Shown here: in pieces, positions 1 to 9,897 of the stretch
How the letters are laid out: each line of letters opens with the position of its first letter
Numbering within the stretch: position 1 is the first letter of the stretch
NCBI GenBank assembly: GCA_030412945.1
Contig: JAUHJS010000003.1
Coordinates: 435,507-499,506 of the forward strand
Direction of reading: 5' to 3'
Source: Shiella aurantiaca
GTDB taxonomy: Bacteria > Bacteroidota > Bacteroidia > Cytophagales > Cyclobacteriaceae
DNA length: 64,000 bases
Translations under genes and position numbers: made by a program
Notes under the pieces: generated by a model
The model's input: only the letters and a program-made list of their open reading frames with translations
Told to the model about the DNA's origin: nothing
The model's database searches: none

Positions 1-3000
1 CCCGCAGCCAATGCCAATGGTTCCGCCACGGTCACCATCAGTTTGAGCGATGATGGAGGGGGGGCGGATGATACTTCTGCTGACCAGACTTTCACCATTA
101 CAGTAAATGCGGTAAATGATGCTCCTGTGGCCTCTAATGTGAGTTTTTCAGGTACTTTGTCGAGTGGTTCAACGCTGACAGGAAGCTATGATTATTTTGA
201 TGTGGAAGGAAATGCAGAAGGTACCAGTACTTTCCGGTGGTTGCGTGCCGATTCAGATGGAGGTGCTTTAGTAGCCATAGGCGGAGCAACCAGTTCCACT
301 TATCAATTGCAAACCAATGATGAAGGTAAATACATTGTGTTTGAGGTTACTCCCGTACAAACCTCTGGTTCATTAGCGGGTACTCCTGTACAAAGTAGCT
401 ATCAAGGGGATATTGCCGATGGTATTGCACCGACTGTTACTACTTTTTCCCCCACAGTAGCAGCAACAAGCGTTAGTGAAACCACAGATATTGTGCTCAC
501 CTTCTCTGAGAATATCTTTTTAGAAACAGGTACTATTACCATTTATGATGCGACTAACCTTGTCAATAATGAGACCTTTTCCATTCCATCACCATATGTT
601 TCTGTGACGGGGAATCAATTAACCATAAATAAACAACTTCAAATTGGAGAGGATGCAAATATACGAGTGCTTATTCCCAATAGCCTGATTCGTGATGCAT
701 CCAATAACTATTTTGCCGGATTGGCAGGAACTACTTATAATTTTACCGCTGGAGGGGATAATACAGACCCAGCAATACTTTCATTAAGCCCTGCCGATGG
801 GGCAACAGAGGTGGGGATAAATTCTGTTTTTGTTGTGGAGTTTGACGAACCCGTAACGGCACGAAATGTAAGCAATGGAGTTAAGCTTTATCGTTCGCCT
901 AGCACACTGATTGAAGAGTTCAGTCCAACTGATGGAAAAGTTACCGTAAATGGTAGGACAGTTACTATTGATTTTGATGCCACCTTGCTTGGGAACAGTA
1001 CTAATTATCATATTTTTTTCTCTGACCAATCATTTAGGGATGAGCAGGATAATAGGACGGACATTTATGACAATGCCACTTTTTGGAATTTCACGACAGT
1101 TAGTGATGGTAATCCTCCTGTTTTAAATGCGGCAGCTAGCACACCAGCAGACGGTGCTACGGTAGCAGCCCCTAGCAGTATTGTGTTGAATTTCACTGAA
1201 ACAGGCACCGTTTCAAAAGGTGAGGCCGGGAAGATGATTTACTTATATGCGTTAAATCCATTGGGTGGAGATTATGTATATCAAAGCTTTGATGTAAGCT
1301 CAGCTAGTGTGGTGGTTTCTTCACCCAATGTTACACTGAATTTGAGTAGTCCGCTTAGTGGGGATATTGATTATTATGTACAAATGGATGCGGGGGCCTT
1401 TACGGATGCCAATGGCAACCTCTCTGCTGCCATTTCTAACACTACTACGTACAATTTCTCTACCAATCCTGAGGCTATTGCGCCAAGTTTTGTATCCGGC
1501 TTTCCGGCTGATAATGCGGTAGATGTACCCTTAAGTACCAATGAATTAAGACTTACCTTCAGCGAGCCTGTATTTGACAATGGAGGCAATATGTTATTAT
1601 ACAAAGGAGCCACTTTGGTGGAGACCGTTCCTTTTGCCAATGCCAATAGCGGTTTGGGTACGCGAACAGTAGTTATGCCCATCAATGCCGGTAACCTAAT
1701 CGGATTCTCTGATTATCATATCAAGATTTCAGCAGGTGCTATTGATGATAATTCGGGGAATGCTTTTGCAGGAATCAATTCTTCCAGTACCTATAATTTC
1801 AGGACAGAAGCGGATGCTGTAGCACCTAGTCTTGTGAGTTCATTACCAGCGGATAATGATACAGATGTATTGGTAGATGCCGATATGGTGTTGACTTTCA
1901 ATGAACCGGTAGCCTTACTGGATGGCTTTACCTTGCAGCTAAACGGAAGTCCTATTCTGAGTACAGCTATCACAATTACAGGTGCAGAGGTGAGTATCGA
2001 TTTAGGATCCTTGGCGTATAATACTGCTTATACGCTCACCATTGGAGGAAATGTGTTTGAAGATTTATCCGGTAATGTGTTTTCGGGAACATCTATTGGT
2101 TTCACTACCAAAGCCGATGATGAGGCCCCAACAGTGGTAAGCTTTAATCCTTCCGACAAAGCTACGGGAGTATCGGTAGGAAGTCATTTGGTGATTGATT
2201 TCGACCAAACCATTAGTAAAGGTACAGGCAATATCTCTATCTATTATCAGAATGGTACCCTAGTAGAAACCTTGGCTATTGGTAGTGCCCAAATTACGGC
2301 TGCCGGAAGTCAACTGACTATCAATCCAAGTAGTGACCTTTCTGGTAATTCTACCTATTATGTGTTAATCGATAATACAGCTATTACGGATGGTATCAAT
2401 GACTTTGCCGGACTAACGAGTCCAACGGCTTGGGTTTTTACTACCGCTTCTGAGGCCATTAATCCTGTAGTACAAGCGGGGAGTTCAATTCCAAGTGATG
2501 GGGCGGCTTCGGTTGATATCTATTCTAATTTTATCCTGAATTTCAATGAGGCTGTTTTTGCAGGCTCCGGTTCGGTTTCTCTTTATACATCAGGTGGCGT
2601 ATTGGTAGGTTCATTGCCTGCCGGTTCGGGAAATATTACGGGCTGGGGTACTAGCAGCCTAAGCATCGACTGGCCATTTAATCTGTTACCAGGTACGGCC
2701 TATTATCTGAATATGGACGCCAACTTTATTACCGATGCTTCATCGAACAATGGGGTAGCAATTGCTGATAATACTACTTTGAATTTCACTACAAAAGGAG
2801 GAATTACGCTTAATAACCCCTTATTAGATGTATGTATTAATTCGGGTACCTTCACATTAGGCAACATCATCTTAAGTGAAACTAATGCGGATGACTTCTC
2901 GGTTAACGGTGCCCAAACTATGATTTTCACCTTGCCGAGTGGATTTGAATTAGTAGATGCAGGTCAGTCCATAAGCGTGAGTGCAGGTACCGACTTGTCG

Positions 3001-6000
3001 GGAGTGGGAATTACTGTGTTGAGTGCCAACCAGTTTGAAATCAGCTTTACGGTAGGTGCCCAAGCAAGTATTGATCAGCTCACCATTCAAAATATTGAGA
3101 TAACTACTACTTCTTTGGCAGCCATTTCCAATGCTGCTATTACGCGCACAGGTGGCACGGCAACAGCCTATGGACTTTCAACAGCGGATAATAGGGTAGT
3201 GGCCAGCTTATTTGCAAGAACTCTACCCGCTACCTTAGCGGCTACTCATGCAAGTTTTGTTTGCGAAGCTTCCACCGTATCAGAACCATTGGTTCAGATC
3301 ACGGGTATTACGGGTGGGCACACGGTTCGTTGGTTTACGGCTAGCGATTTGAGTGGAGAAATTGTAGGTTTTGCGGATGCAGCCAATCCCACTTCGGCCG
3401 AGTTGGGCTTTTCTACTGCCAGTCCGGGGAACTTTACCTATTATGTGGTGCAGCAAAATCCTACCACACAATGTTTTAGTTCGGTGAAGGAAGTCAGTAT
3501 TAATGTATTCGACAAACCGGTAGCTAGTGTAGGTAGTAATCAAACGGTTTGCCATGATGATCTTGTTCAGCTAAGTGGTTCCGCCTCGGGCGTTACTGTG
3601 CCGGGTACATATACTTATGCTTGGTCAAATACAGATGGCTTCTCTAGCGCTTCGGCCAATCCAAGCTTTACCGCTAGCAATTTAGGCGCTTCACCCGCTA
3701 TTATAAATTATGATTTAGTAGTGACTGACGGAAATGGTTGCGAATCTGATGTAAGCACTACCCAAATTACTACCTATCCCTTACCCGTTTTAGCCTTTAC
3801 CAATCCTTTATCCTACAATTTTAGTAGCAATGGAGCTCCGGTAGATCTATCCGGAAGTGTGGATGGGGTTGATAATCAAGGAGAATTCTCAGGGCCTGGG
3901 GTAATTGAGGTGACAGCCGGACAATTTAAATTCTTCCCCGGATTTAATGAGGACAATTCAGCTGATTATGATGTGACATTCTATGCTACCACAGCTCAGG
4001 GATGCTACAATGAAATCATTCAGCCTTTTAGCGTATTTGACCCCAATACAGCTATAAATGGATTAGGAATTGAATATTGTAATAATGATGGGCTTGTTGG
4101 ACCTTTAACTCCAAATGATCCTGATGCTCTTGGTCCTTGGATTAGCTTGCAGTCAGTTACTTATCCAACCATTATTGTAGATATTGATGGTGAATTATTT
4201 TTTGATACCGAATTGGTGGTGGATAATATTGTACTCGAATACAGTTACGAAGATATAGATGGAGTTAAATTTAACGGAAGTCAAGGCACCATCATTAATC
4301 CACTTCCTGATTTAGCGCCCAATGCTATTTCAAGCACCTTTTGCGATTCGGATGCTCCTATTGCCTTAACCAAAAATAATTCCAGAAATCCCGGAAATAC
4401 CTATCTTTTTGAAGATGTAGATGGGTATGGAACTATTACTGGTGGGCCCGTAGTAGGTTTTGAATTTGATCCGGGCGCATTAAATCCTACTTTGTTCGGA
4501 ACAGGATACGGACCCGTATATGTTCCTATTCGCTATAGCTACCAAGATGCCAATGGCTGTAGGGATAATATTGAATTTACGGTTAAAGTATATCGCCAAC
4601 CGGAAGCTCCGCTGGTTACGGTAAATCCTAGTTGTCAGGATGAGTTTCCAGAAACTATTACTGAAACTACGGTTTCTGGTGCCACGGTAAGGTATTATAC
4701 CGATGAGAATTTAACGAATGTACTTCCTTCTCGCCCCAATATCAGTACTGCTAGTGCCGGAACTACTACCTATTGGGTTACCCAAACACTCAATGGCTGC
4801 GAGAGCCCGGCCACACAGTTGGATGTGGTGGTAAAACCCAAACCTGCTGTACCGACAAGTCCGACTCAAAATCTTTCCGTTTGCGAGGGTGATGACCTTA
4901 CTACTATTGTGTTAACAGCCAATGGGGCAGGCGGAGCCACATTCAACTGGCATACACTTTCTGATTTATCTGATACACCCACTACAGGTTCTGCTTTTAC
5001 TGCACATGGCTTTGATGCCACCACAGCTGATGGGGTCTATTTGTTTTATCTTACACAAGAGGTAGATGGATGCCTAAGCGATGCGCTAACCGTAACGGTA
5101 ACGGTTAAAAACAAACCTACCGCACCAACGGTGAACAATGTGCTAATTTGTCAGGAAGATGTCTTGCCTCCATTAAGCATTAATTCACCTATAGGTGGTG
5201 CCACCTATACGTGGTACAAACAAGCTGATTTGTCAGACCCAACGCCAAGTTCAGGTCTTAACTTCAGCGATTATGGTAGCCTAACCAATACCAGCGCACC
5301 AGGAGTGTACTCTTTCTATGTTACAAGCACTATAAACGGTTGTAACAGTTTACCTACCATCGCTACCGTAACCATCAAGGAAAAATTAGCACCTCCAACT
5401 TCCTCCAACCGCGTGTACTGCGAAGGGGATATTGCTATCGCATCAGCTTTGCAAGCCAGTTCAGCCACTTCGGGAGTAATATTCCGCTGGTATTTGAATA
5501 GTGATTTGAGTGATTTGCCTACCGAAGGAGCCAATTTCTTCGGGCACGGTTTGAATGCAAGTACGGCAGTGCCAAACGGGCAAGAATCTTTAGTAAATAC
5601 CTATTATGTCACTCAAATATTAGATGGTTGCGAAAGCGATCCTCTAGCAGTAAGTATTACAATTAACCGCATTCCTGTTGCCCCAAGTTTGGCCTTTGGA
5701 GAACAAACCTTATACTGTCTGAATGAAGAAGTGACGAGTCTTTCGGTAACTCCTCAGGCAGGGTCAGTGTATAACTGGTATGATGAAAATGATGTATTCC
5801 TAAGCTCAGGCACCACGCTTGGCGATGCAGGAAATCCTCTGCTAGATGGATTGACTGCCGGAGTGTATACGTATAAAGTGACACAAACCCGCAATGGCTG
5901 TGAAGGTCAGGTTCTTTCCATTCCCGTTGAAGTGAAAGCTTTACCTAGCCCTCCAGTTCCTCTCAACTCTGTTTACACCATTGAATACTGTGCGGGTGAA

Positions 6001-9000
6001 GTGATTGAGGAAATTGAAGTAATTCAAGATGCGGCATTGGCCAGTGCCAGTGATATTATCTGGTATTCGGATGCTCTAAAAACTAGTCAATTGAGTACGG
6101 GAGCTACGCGTAGCAGTGGCATTGCCAATTCCAATACAGAAACCACGCGCACCTATTATGTGGCGCATGTAATTGATGGTTGTGAAAGTGAAACCACTGA
6201 GATTACTGTGGTAGTGAAACCGCAAACATCGGCCCCTAGCTTAGCAGCAACGGAGGTTAAATATTGTGTGGGACAAGCCTTAGAACCTTTGGTAGCTACG
6301 GCATCTGCTACGGCTACTCAAATTAAATGGTATGGGACGAATTTGGGCAATCAGCAACAGGAGTTGATTTCCACGGTAGATGTAAGCGTGAATAAGACCT
6401 CTACATTGAGTTTGACTTCTACTTACGTAAATAATACCGCGCCCGGTACTTATGTACTCTTCGCTACGCAAGTGGTAAATGGTTGCGAAAGTGTGTTGGC
6501 ATCCGGAGAAGTAGATGTGGTGGTGGAAGACATTAACCAAACAATAGCGATTACCAATCTACAAAATCAATACTGTGAAGATGCCAGCGCATTCACCTTG
6601 GAGGCGACTCCTGCAGGTGGAAGCTTTACTGTCAATGGAGTGAATGGTAATGTATTCGACCCTAGCGCTTTACCCAAAGGTACATCTATTGAAGTAGTGT
6701 ATACCTACACCGTGGGTACTTGTAGCGATTCTGATGTGAGAAGTGTAATTATCAATACCCTTCCAAGTATTGAATTGAGTATGCCGGAAGACCGTATAGT
6801 ATATTGTTTAAATGAGCCAAACCCTACTATTAATGCGTTCCCTACTGGTGGTTCGTTCTCTTCTCAGCTAGGTGTTCCTATTTTGGATAGAAGATACCGC
6901 TTAGATGAAGCCAGCAACTTCGGAAATGATGTAATCACTTATACATTTACTGATGCCAACGCTTGTACTGCGAGCCAAACCTTACCGATTTTACTAAATC
7001 CGGTTCCGGTGGTAGATTTTACTTCATCAGGAGCTTGTACGGGTGATGATATTCTACTAGAAGACAACTCCACCTTTACAGGAGGCAGCATACAGTCTTG
7101 GACCTGGACCATAGATGTTGAAGGAGCTGATGATGAAGTAGGTTCCGGTGAAACTTATAGTCCGGAAGCTTTCAAAGGCTTAATGACACCACGAACCTTT
7201 CCAGTAACACTTACCACCACCACCGATCAGGGATGTGAAGTGGAACTTACTAAATCGGTTGGAGTAAACGTGAATCCAATTCCTGATTTTAGCTGGAATG
7301 GCATTTGTGCTGGAGACGCTGTTACCTTTATTAATGAATCTAACACTTTGGGCTTAGCCACTCAATCAGTGGTGTGGGAAGTAAATGGTGTAGTAGCAAG
7401 TGAGCAACATGTGTTTGCCTCCGAAGGTATATACGAAGTAGCACTCACCACAGTAGTGGAAGGAGGTTGCGAGGCAAGCATCACCAAGCGAGTACCTATT
7501 GTACCATCCTCAAATAATAGCGACAGTTACCTTGCTACCTTCGATACCAATGCAGAAGGCTGGATTGTAGAGGATGGCCTTCAAGTAGGTGATCAGCTTA
7601 CTAGTTCATGGAGGCAAGGTGTGCCAAACGGAGCTATTATCTCTTTACCTTCCGGAAATGCAGGAGCTTGGTTTACCCAGCGCCCCAACAAGCAGGCCGA
7701 TGACAATCTGAATTACCCTGATTTGGTAGATTATTCATGGGTATATTCTCCATGCTTTGATTTCTCAAACGCTCAGCGACCTATGATGGAGTTTGAAAGA
7801 TGGGTGAGCCTTACTGGACAAGATCAATTTGGTTTGGACGGTGTGGCGATACAATACTCAGTAAACGAGGGAAGTACATGGTCTACTTTAGGCGATTTCT
7901 TGCCTATAGAAAACCGCTCTGAAGGAGATAACTGGTACAATGCTTCCGCTATTAGTGGGCTTTCCGATATCCAAAGCTTGGGTCAATATGGCTTTACCGG
8001 ACAAGATGCCGGATGGGAAACCTCGCGCCATACATTGGATAATCTTATTGGTCAACCATCTGTTCTTTTCCGCATTGCCTTAGGTACCGCTACTACCAGT
8101 AATCCAGACCAAAATCAGTTGGACGGCTTTGCCTTCGATAATTTTGAGATTAAAGAAAGACAGCGCTTTGTCTTACTGGAAAACTTCACTACCACCGATG
8201 AAGCGGCTCGTCAAGAGTACCGTGGGGTAGAGGCTGTTGCAGACATTGTGCCACTCGATGGGATTTCTATTAACTATCATGCGGCCTTTACCAGTACGTC
8301 TAATGATCCTATCAATAAAGCCAATCCAAGTGATCCGGCCGGACGCGTATTGTATTACGGTATCGATGAGTCGGGATTGGTGGTAATCGATGGAAATGTA
8401 AGCGCGGCTAAAGAGTCTGATGAATTATTGAAACGCGATGTGCGTATTCAGTCTCTACAGGCTACCGATTTTGCTATTGCTATCAATTTTGTAGAAAGCG
8501 ATGATTTCACTTTGGCCTTCAATGTAGATGTAACCTCCCTTACAGCCTATAACAGTACCGAAGATTTGATTCTTCAGGCTGTGGTGGTGGAAGATAGTTT
8601 AGAAATAGGGGATAAAGTGATTCGCAATGTGGTTCGTAAAATGTTGCCATCCTCTTCGGGTACTCTCTTGAAGAAAACATGGGCCGCTAATGAAACTGTG
8701 ACGAATGCTTTTGAATGGGAAGTGGAAGAAATAGGTGAGGAGAATAGAGCCGATCAGCGTTTTGTGGTGGTATTCATTCAGGAGCGTGATGGTACTAAGC
8801 GTATCTTACAAACGGCTATGCGTACCAAAGAGGAAAGTCCTAATAAGGGGCAAAACCCAATTTTGGGTGTATATGATTCGGTTCTTGCCACAAGCTCTTT
8901 GTTCCCGAACCCTACCGACAAAGAGGTGAATATCCAGTTTGCTGAGGTATTGGCCAGCGATTATAGCTACGTACTTGTCAATAATTTAGGGATGGAAGTG

Positions 9001-9135
9001 AAGAAGGGCGTGATACATAAAGGCCAAAAAGAATCTACTTTAGGTCTAGGCGAACTTCGTCAGGGGATGTATCAGTTGATTATTCGAAATGAGCAAGGTA
9101 GTGCACTCATTCACAAGCTGATGATACAGCGATAA
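1..9135 (+). CDS. Giant T9SS-secreted Ig-repeat surface protein (5' partial)
   Basis: The reading frame is open from base 1, so the start lies outside the window; at least 3,044 residues are visible. In order: a cadherin-like end with VNDAPV; seven Ig-like (SbsA/Big_5-type) repeats of about 110 residues (about 418-2800), each opening with a xxAPxV-like motif and carrying a LxFxE core; a run of Cys-containing Ig-like repeats (about 3260-6780); two PKD-like modules (about 7010-7510); a jelly-roll-like module (about 7525-8150); an Omp28-like segment beginning VLLENFTT; and a C-terminal type A sorting domain (SLFPNPT, ending HKLMIQR). This architecture is known from Bacteroidota adhesins and surface proteins exported by T9SS. 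Substrate or ligand is unknown. A hairpin terminator follows directly. Confidence 0.9.
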   Translation, partial: PAANANGSATVTISLSDDGGGADDTSADQTFTITVNAVNDAPVASNVSFSGTLSSGSTLTGSYDYFDVEGNAEGTSTFRWLRADSDGGALVAIGGATSSTYQLQTNDEGKYIVFEVTPVQTSGSLAGTPVQSSYQGDIADGIAPTVTTFSPTVAATSVSETTDIVLTFSENIFLETGTITIYDATNLVNNETFSIPSPYVSVTGNQLTINKQLQIGEDANIRVLIPNSLIRDASNNYFAGLAGTTYNFTAGGDNTDPAILSLSPADGATEVGINSVFVVEFDEPVTARNVSNGVKLYRSPSTLIEEFSPTDGKVTVNGRTVTIDFDATLLGNSTNYHIFFSDQSFRDEQDNRTDIYDNATFWNFTTVSDGNPPVLNAAASTPADGATVAAPSSIVLNFTETGTVSKGEAGKMIYLYALNPLGGDYVYQSFDVSSASVVVSSPNVTLNLSSPLSGDIDYYVQMDAGAFTDANGNLSAAISNTTTYNFSTNPEAIAPSFVSGFPADNAVDVPLSTNELRLTFSEPVFDNGGNMLLYKGATLVETVPFANANSGLGTRTVVMPINAGNLIGFSDYHIKISAGAIDDNSGNAFAGINSSSTYNFRTEADAVAPSLVSSLPADNDTDVLVDADMVLTFNEPVALLDGFTLQLNGSPILSTAITITGAEVSIDLGSLAYNTAYTLTIGGNVFEDLSGNVFSGTSIGFTTKADDEAPTVVSFNPSDKATGVSVGSHLVIDFDQTISKGTGNISIYYQNGTLVETLAIGSAQITAAGSQLTINPSSDLSGNSTYYVLIDNTAITDGINDFAGLTSPTAWVFTTASEAINPVVQAGSSIPSDGAASVDIYSNFILNFNEAVFAGSGSVSLYTSGGVLVGSLPAGSGNITGWGTSSLSIDWPFNLLPGTAYYLNMDANFITDASSNNGVAIADNTTLNFTTKGGITLNNPLLDVCINSGTFTLGNIILSETNADDFSVNGAQTMIFTLPSGFELVDAGQSISVSAGTDLSGVGITVLSANQFEISFTVGAQASIDQLTIQNIEITTTSLAAISNAAITRTGGTATAYGLSTADNRVVASLFARTLPATLAATHASFVCEASTVSEPLVQITGITGGHTVRWFTASDLSGEIVGFADAANPTSAELGFSTASPGNFTYYVVQQNPTTQCFSSVKEVSINVFDKPVASVGSNQTVCHDDLVQLSGSASGVTVPGTYTYAWSNTDGFSSASANPSFTASNLGASPAIINYDLVVTDGNGCESDVSTTQITTYPLPVLAFTNPLSYNFSSNGAPVDLSGSVDGVDNQGEFSGPGVIEVTAGQFKFFPGFNEDNSADYDVTFYATTAQGCYNEIIQPFSVFDPNTAINGLGIEYCNNDGLVGPLTPNDPDALGPWISLQSVTYPTIIVDIDGELFFDTELVVDNIVLEYSYEDIDGVKFNGSQGTIINPLPDLAPNAISSTFCDSDAPIALTKNNSRNPGNTYLFEDVDGYGTITGGPVVGFEFDPGALNPTLFGTGYGPVYVPIRYSYQDANGCRDNIEFTVKVYRQPEAPLVTVNPSCQDEFPETITETTVSGATVRYYTDENLTNVLPSRPNISTASAGTTTYWVTQTLNGCESPATQLDVVVKPKPAVPTSPTQNLSVCEGDDLTTIVLTANGAGGATFNWHTLSDLSDTPTTGSAFTAHGFDATTADGVYLFYLTQEVDGCLSDALTVTVTVKNKPTAPTVNNVLICQEDVLPPLSINSPIGGATYTWYKQADLSDPTPSSGLNFSDYGSLTNTSAPGVYSFYVTSTINGCNSLPTIATVTIKEKLAPPTSSNRVYCEGDIAIASALQASSATSGVIFRWYLNSDLSDLPTEGANFFGHGLNASTAVPNGQESLVNTYYVTQILDGCESDPLAVSITINRIPVAPSLAFGEQTLYCLNEEVTSLSVTPQAGSVYNWYDENDVFLSSGTTLGDAGNPLLDGLTAGVYTYKVTQTRNGCEGQVLSIPVEVKALPSPPVPLNSVYTIEYCAGEVIEEIEVIQDAALASASDIIWYSDALKTSQLSTGATRSSGIANSNTETTRTYYVAHVIDGCESETTEITVVVKPQTSAPSLAATEVKYCVGQALEPLVATASATATQIKWYGTNLGNQQQELISTVDVSVNKTSTLSLTSTYVNNTAPGTYVLFATQVVNGCESVLASGEVDVVVEDINQTIAITNLQNQYCEDASAFTLEATPAGGSFTVNGVNGNVFDPSALPKGTSIEVVYTYTVGTCSDSDVRSVIINTLPSIELSMPEDRIVYCLNEPNPTINAFPTGGSFSSQLGVPILDRRYRLDEASNFGNDVITYTFTDANACTASQTLPILLNPVPVVDFTSSGACTGDDILLEDNSTFTGGSIQSWTWTIDVEGADDEVGSGETYSPEAFKGLMTPRTFPVTLTTTTDQGCEVELTKSVGVNVNPIPDFSWNGICAGDAVTFINESNTLGLATQSVVWEVNGVVASEQHVFASEGIYEVALTTVVEGGCEASITKRVPIVPSSNNSDSYLATFDTNAEGWIVEDGLQVGDQLTSSWRQGVPNGAIISLPSGNAGAWFTQRPNKQADDNLNYPDLVDYSWVYSPCFDFSNAQRPMMEFERWVSLTGQDQFGLDGVAIQYSVNEGSTWSTLGDFLPIENRSEGDNWYNASAISGLSDIQSLGQYGFTGQDAGWETSRHTLDNLIGQPSVLFRIALGTATTSNPDQNQLDGFAFDNFEIKERQRFVLLENFTTTDEAARQEYRGVEAVADIVPLDGISINYHAAFTSTSNDPINKANPSDPAGRVLYYGIDESGLVVIDGNVSAAKESDELLKRDVRIQSLQATDFAIAINFVESDDFTLAFNVDVTSLTAYNSTEDLILQAVVVEDSLEIGDKVIRNVVRKMLPSSSGTLLKKTWAANETVTNAFEWEVEEIGEENRADQRFVVVFIQERDGTKRILQTAMRTKEESPNKGQNPILGVYDSVLATSSLFPNPTDKEVNIQFAEVLASDYSYVLVNNLGMEVKKGVIHKGQKESTLGLGELRQGMYQLIIRNEQGSALIHKLMIQR
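418..2800 (+). repeat. Seven tandem Ig-like (Big_5/SbsA-type) repeats within the giant protein
   Basis: Seven protein-level repeats of about 340 bases begin near 418, 757, 1105, 1471, 1813, 2116 and 2452. Each opens with an acidic residue and xPxV/xPxL, then SxPADxAxxV, a strand like LTFSEP, and ends near TYNFxT. They are diverged in DNA, so they reflect old duplication rather than recent expansion. Confidence 0.75.
4600..6540 (+). repeat. Cys-containing Ig-like repeats within the giant protein
   Basis: About seven repeats of 85-105 residues begin with PxxPT/APS and a Cys near the start (CEGDD, CQEDV, CEGDI, CLNEE, CAGEV, CVGQA), run through a W-Y/H core followed by SDLS-like residues, and end TYYVTQxxxGCES. 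Each has one Cys near the start and one near the end, which suggests one intradomain disulfide per repeat. Confidence 0.7.
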
Positions 9136-9138
9136 AGC

Positions 9139-9170
9139 AAAAAAGCCGATTCGTTTGAATCGGCTTTTTT
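9139..9170. terminator. Bidirectional rho-independent terminator
   Basis: A perfect 14-bp inverted repeat (left arm AAAAAAGCCGATTC) with loop GTTT and a T run on both strands lies between the convergent ends of the giant surface protein gene and the small gene ending at 9172. Confidence 0.9.
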
Positions 9171-9171
9171 G

Positions 9172-9414
9172 TTAATCCAGTCGGTTAAGGGCAGTTTTCA
9201 ACGAATCTTGCATTCCTTTAAATCGGGCCAAGGCATCGTCTAAAAACTCTCCTTTCACGATTTCATACAGTTCCGACTCCGAAGAAAGTTCCACTTCCGG
9301 AATCTTAAAGGTCTGTTCGATATTGTTCTTCTCTATCTTAATTAAGTATTTCGTATTCCATGCGTAGATCGTAATCTTGCAATCCGGATGCGGGATATCC
9401 CCAATTATGCGCAT
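9172..9414 (-). CDS. Small conserved protein of unknown function (80 aa)
   Basis: An 80-residue acidic protein with ATG start and no signal peptide or membrane segment. It opens MRIIGDIPHPDCKI and has a patterned IEQTFKIPE core and a helical C terminus (FKGMQDSLKTALNRL). I recall similar short proteins in Flavobacteriia with no assigned function, but could not verify this. It lies 90 bases downstream of the response regulator on the same strand and ends at the shared terminator, so it could be the last gene of that transcript. The role is unknown. Confidence 0.7.
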   Translation of the reverse strand: MRIIGDIPHPDCKITIYAWNTKYLIKIEKNNIEQTFKIPEVELSSESELYEIVKGEFLDDALARFKGMQDSLKTALNRLD

Positions 9415-9504
9415 AGTGCCTGTCTGTTAAAAGGTACGTTCCAAAAAAATGATGGTAACACAATACTATAAAATAGACGCAAAATCACAAATGCTTAGGG
9501 CCAA

Positions 9505-9897
9505 TTATTTAAAAATTTGCAAAATGGTATTGAAAGTCATGGGCTTGGTTAAGTATTTTTCTACTTGCTTAAAACTCTCCGCTTTGCGAATATCCTCTTC
9601 ATGTACTGAGCTTGAAAGCATAAATAGGCGGGTATTCTTAGTTTTTTGCTCGTTAAGCTGAGCATATTCTTTAAGAAAATCCCATCCATCCATAATTGGC
9701 ATACTAATATCCAAAAAAATAACGGCCGGTAGCTCATGCCCCATTTCAAGTTGTCCTTTCAAATATTCGAGGGCCTTTTGCGCCTGTGTGAAGGATACCA
9801 CCTGATTCGATAAAGCAGCTTCTTTAATGAGTTTGCTGCAAATGAAATTGTTGATTTCATCATCATCAACAATCATCACCTTGTCATACTGTTTCAT
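9505..9897 (-). CDS. Single-domain response regulator (CheY-like)
   Basis: 130 residues forming only a receiver domain. Acid pocket D11-D12, phosphoacceptor D63 (IFLDISMP), hydroxyl position in LSSS (about 95-97) and invariant K118 (TKP) are all present. There is no DNA-binding or enzymatic output domain, so it probably acts by protein-protein contact or as a phosphorelay intermediate. Its start overlaps the end of the upstream histidine kinase gene by 14 bases, so the two are translated together and are very likely cognate. The output is unknown. Confidence 0.9.
   Translation of the reverse strand: MKQYDKVMIVDDDEINNFICSKLIKEAALSNQVVSFTQAQKALEYLKGQLEMGHELPAVIFLDISMPIMDGWDFLKEYAQLNEQKTKNTRLFMLSSSVHEEDIRKAESFKQVEKYLTKPMTFNTILQIFK

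Noticed and set aside
418..2800. Possible recent tandem DNA duplication
   Set aside because: The repeats are similar only at protein level; I saw no long identical DNA stretches between units.
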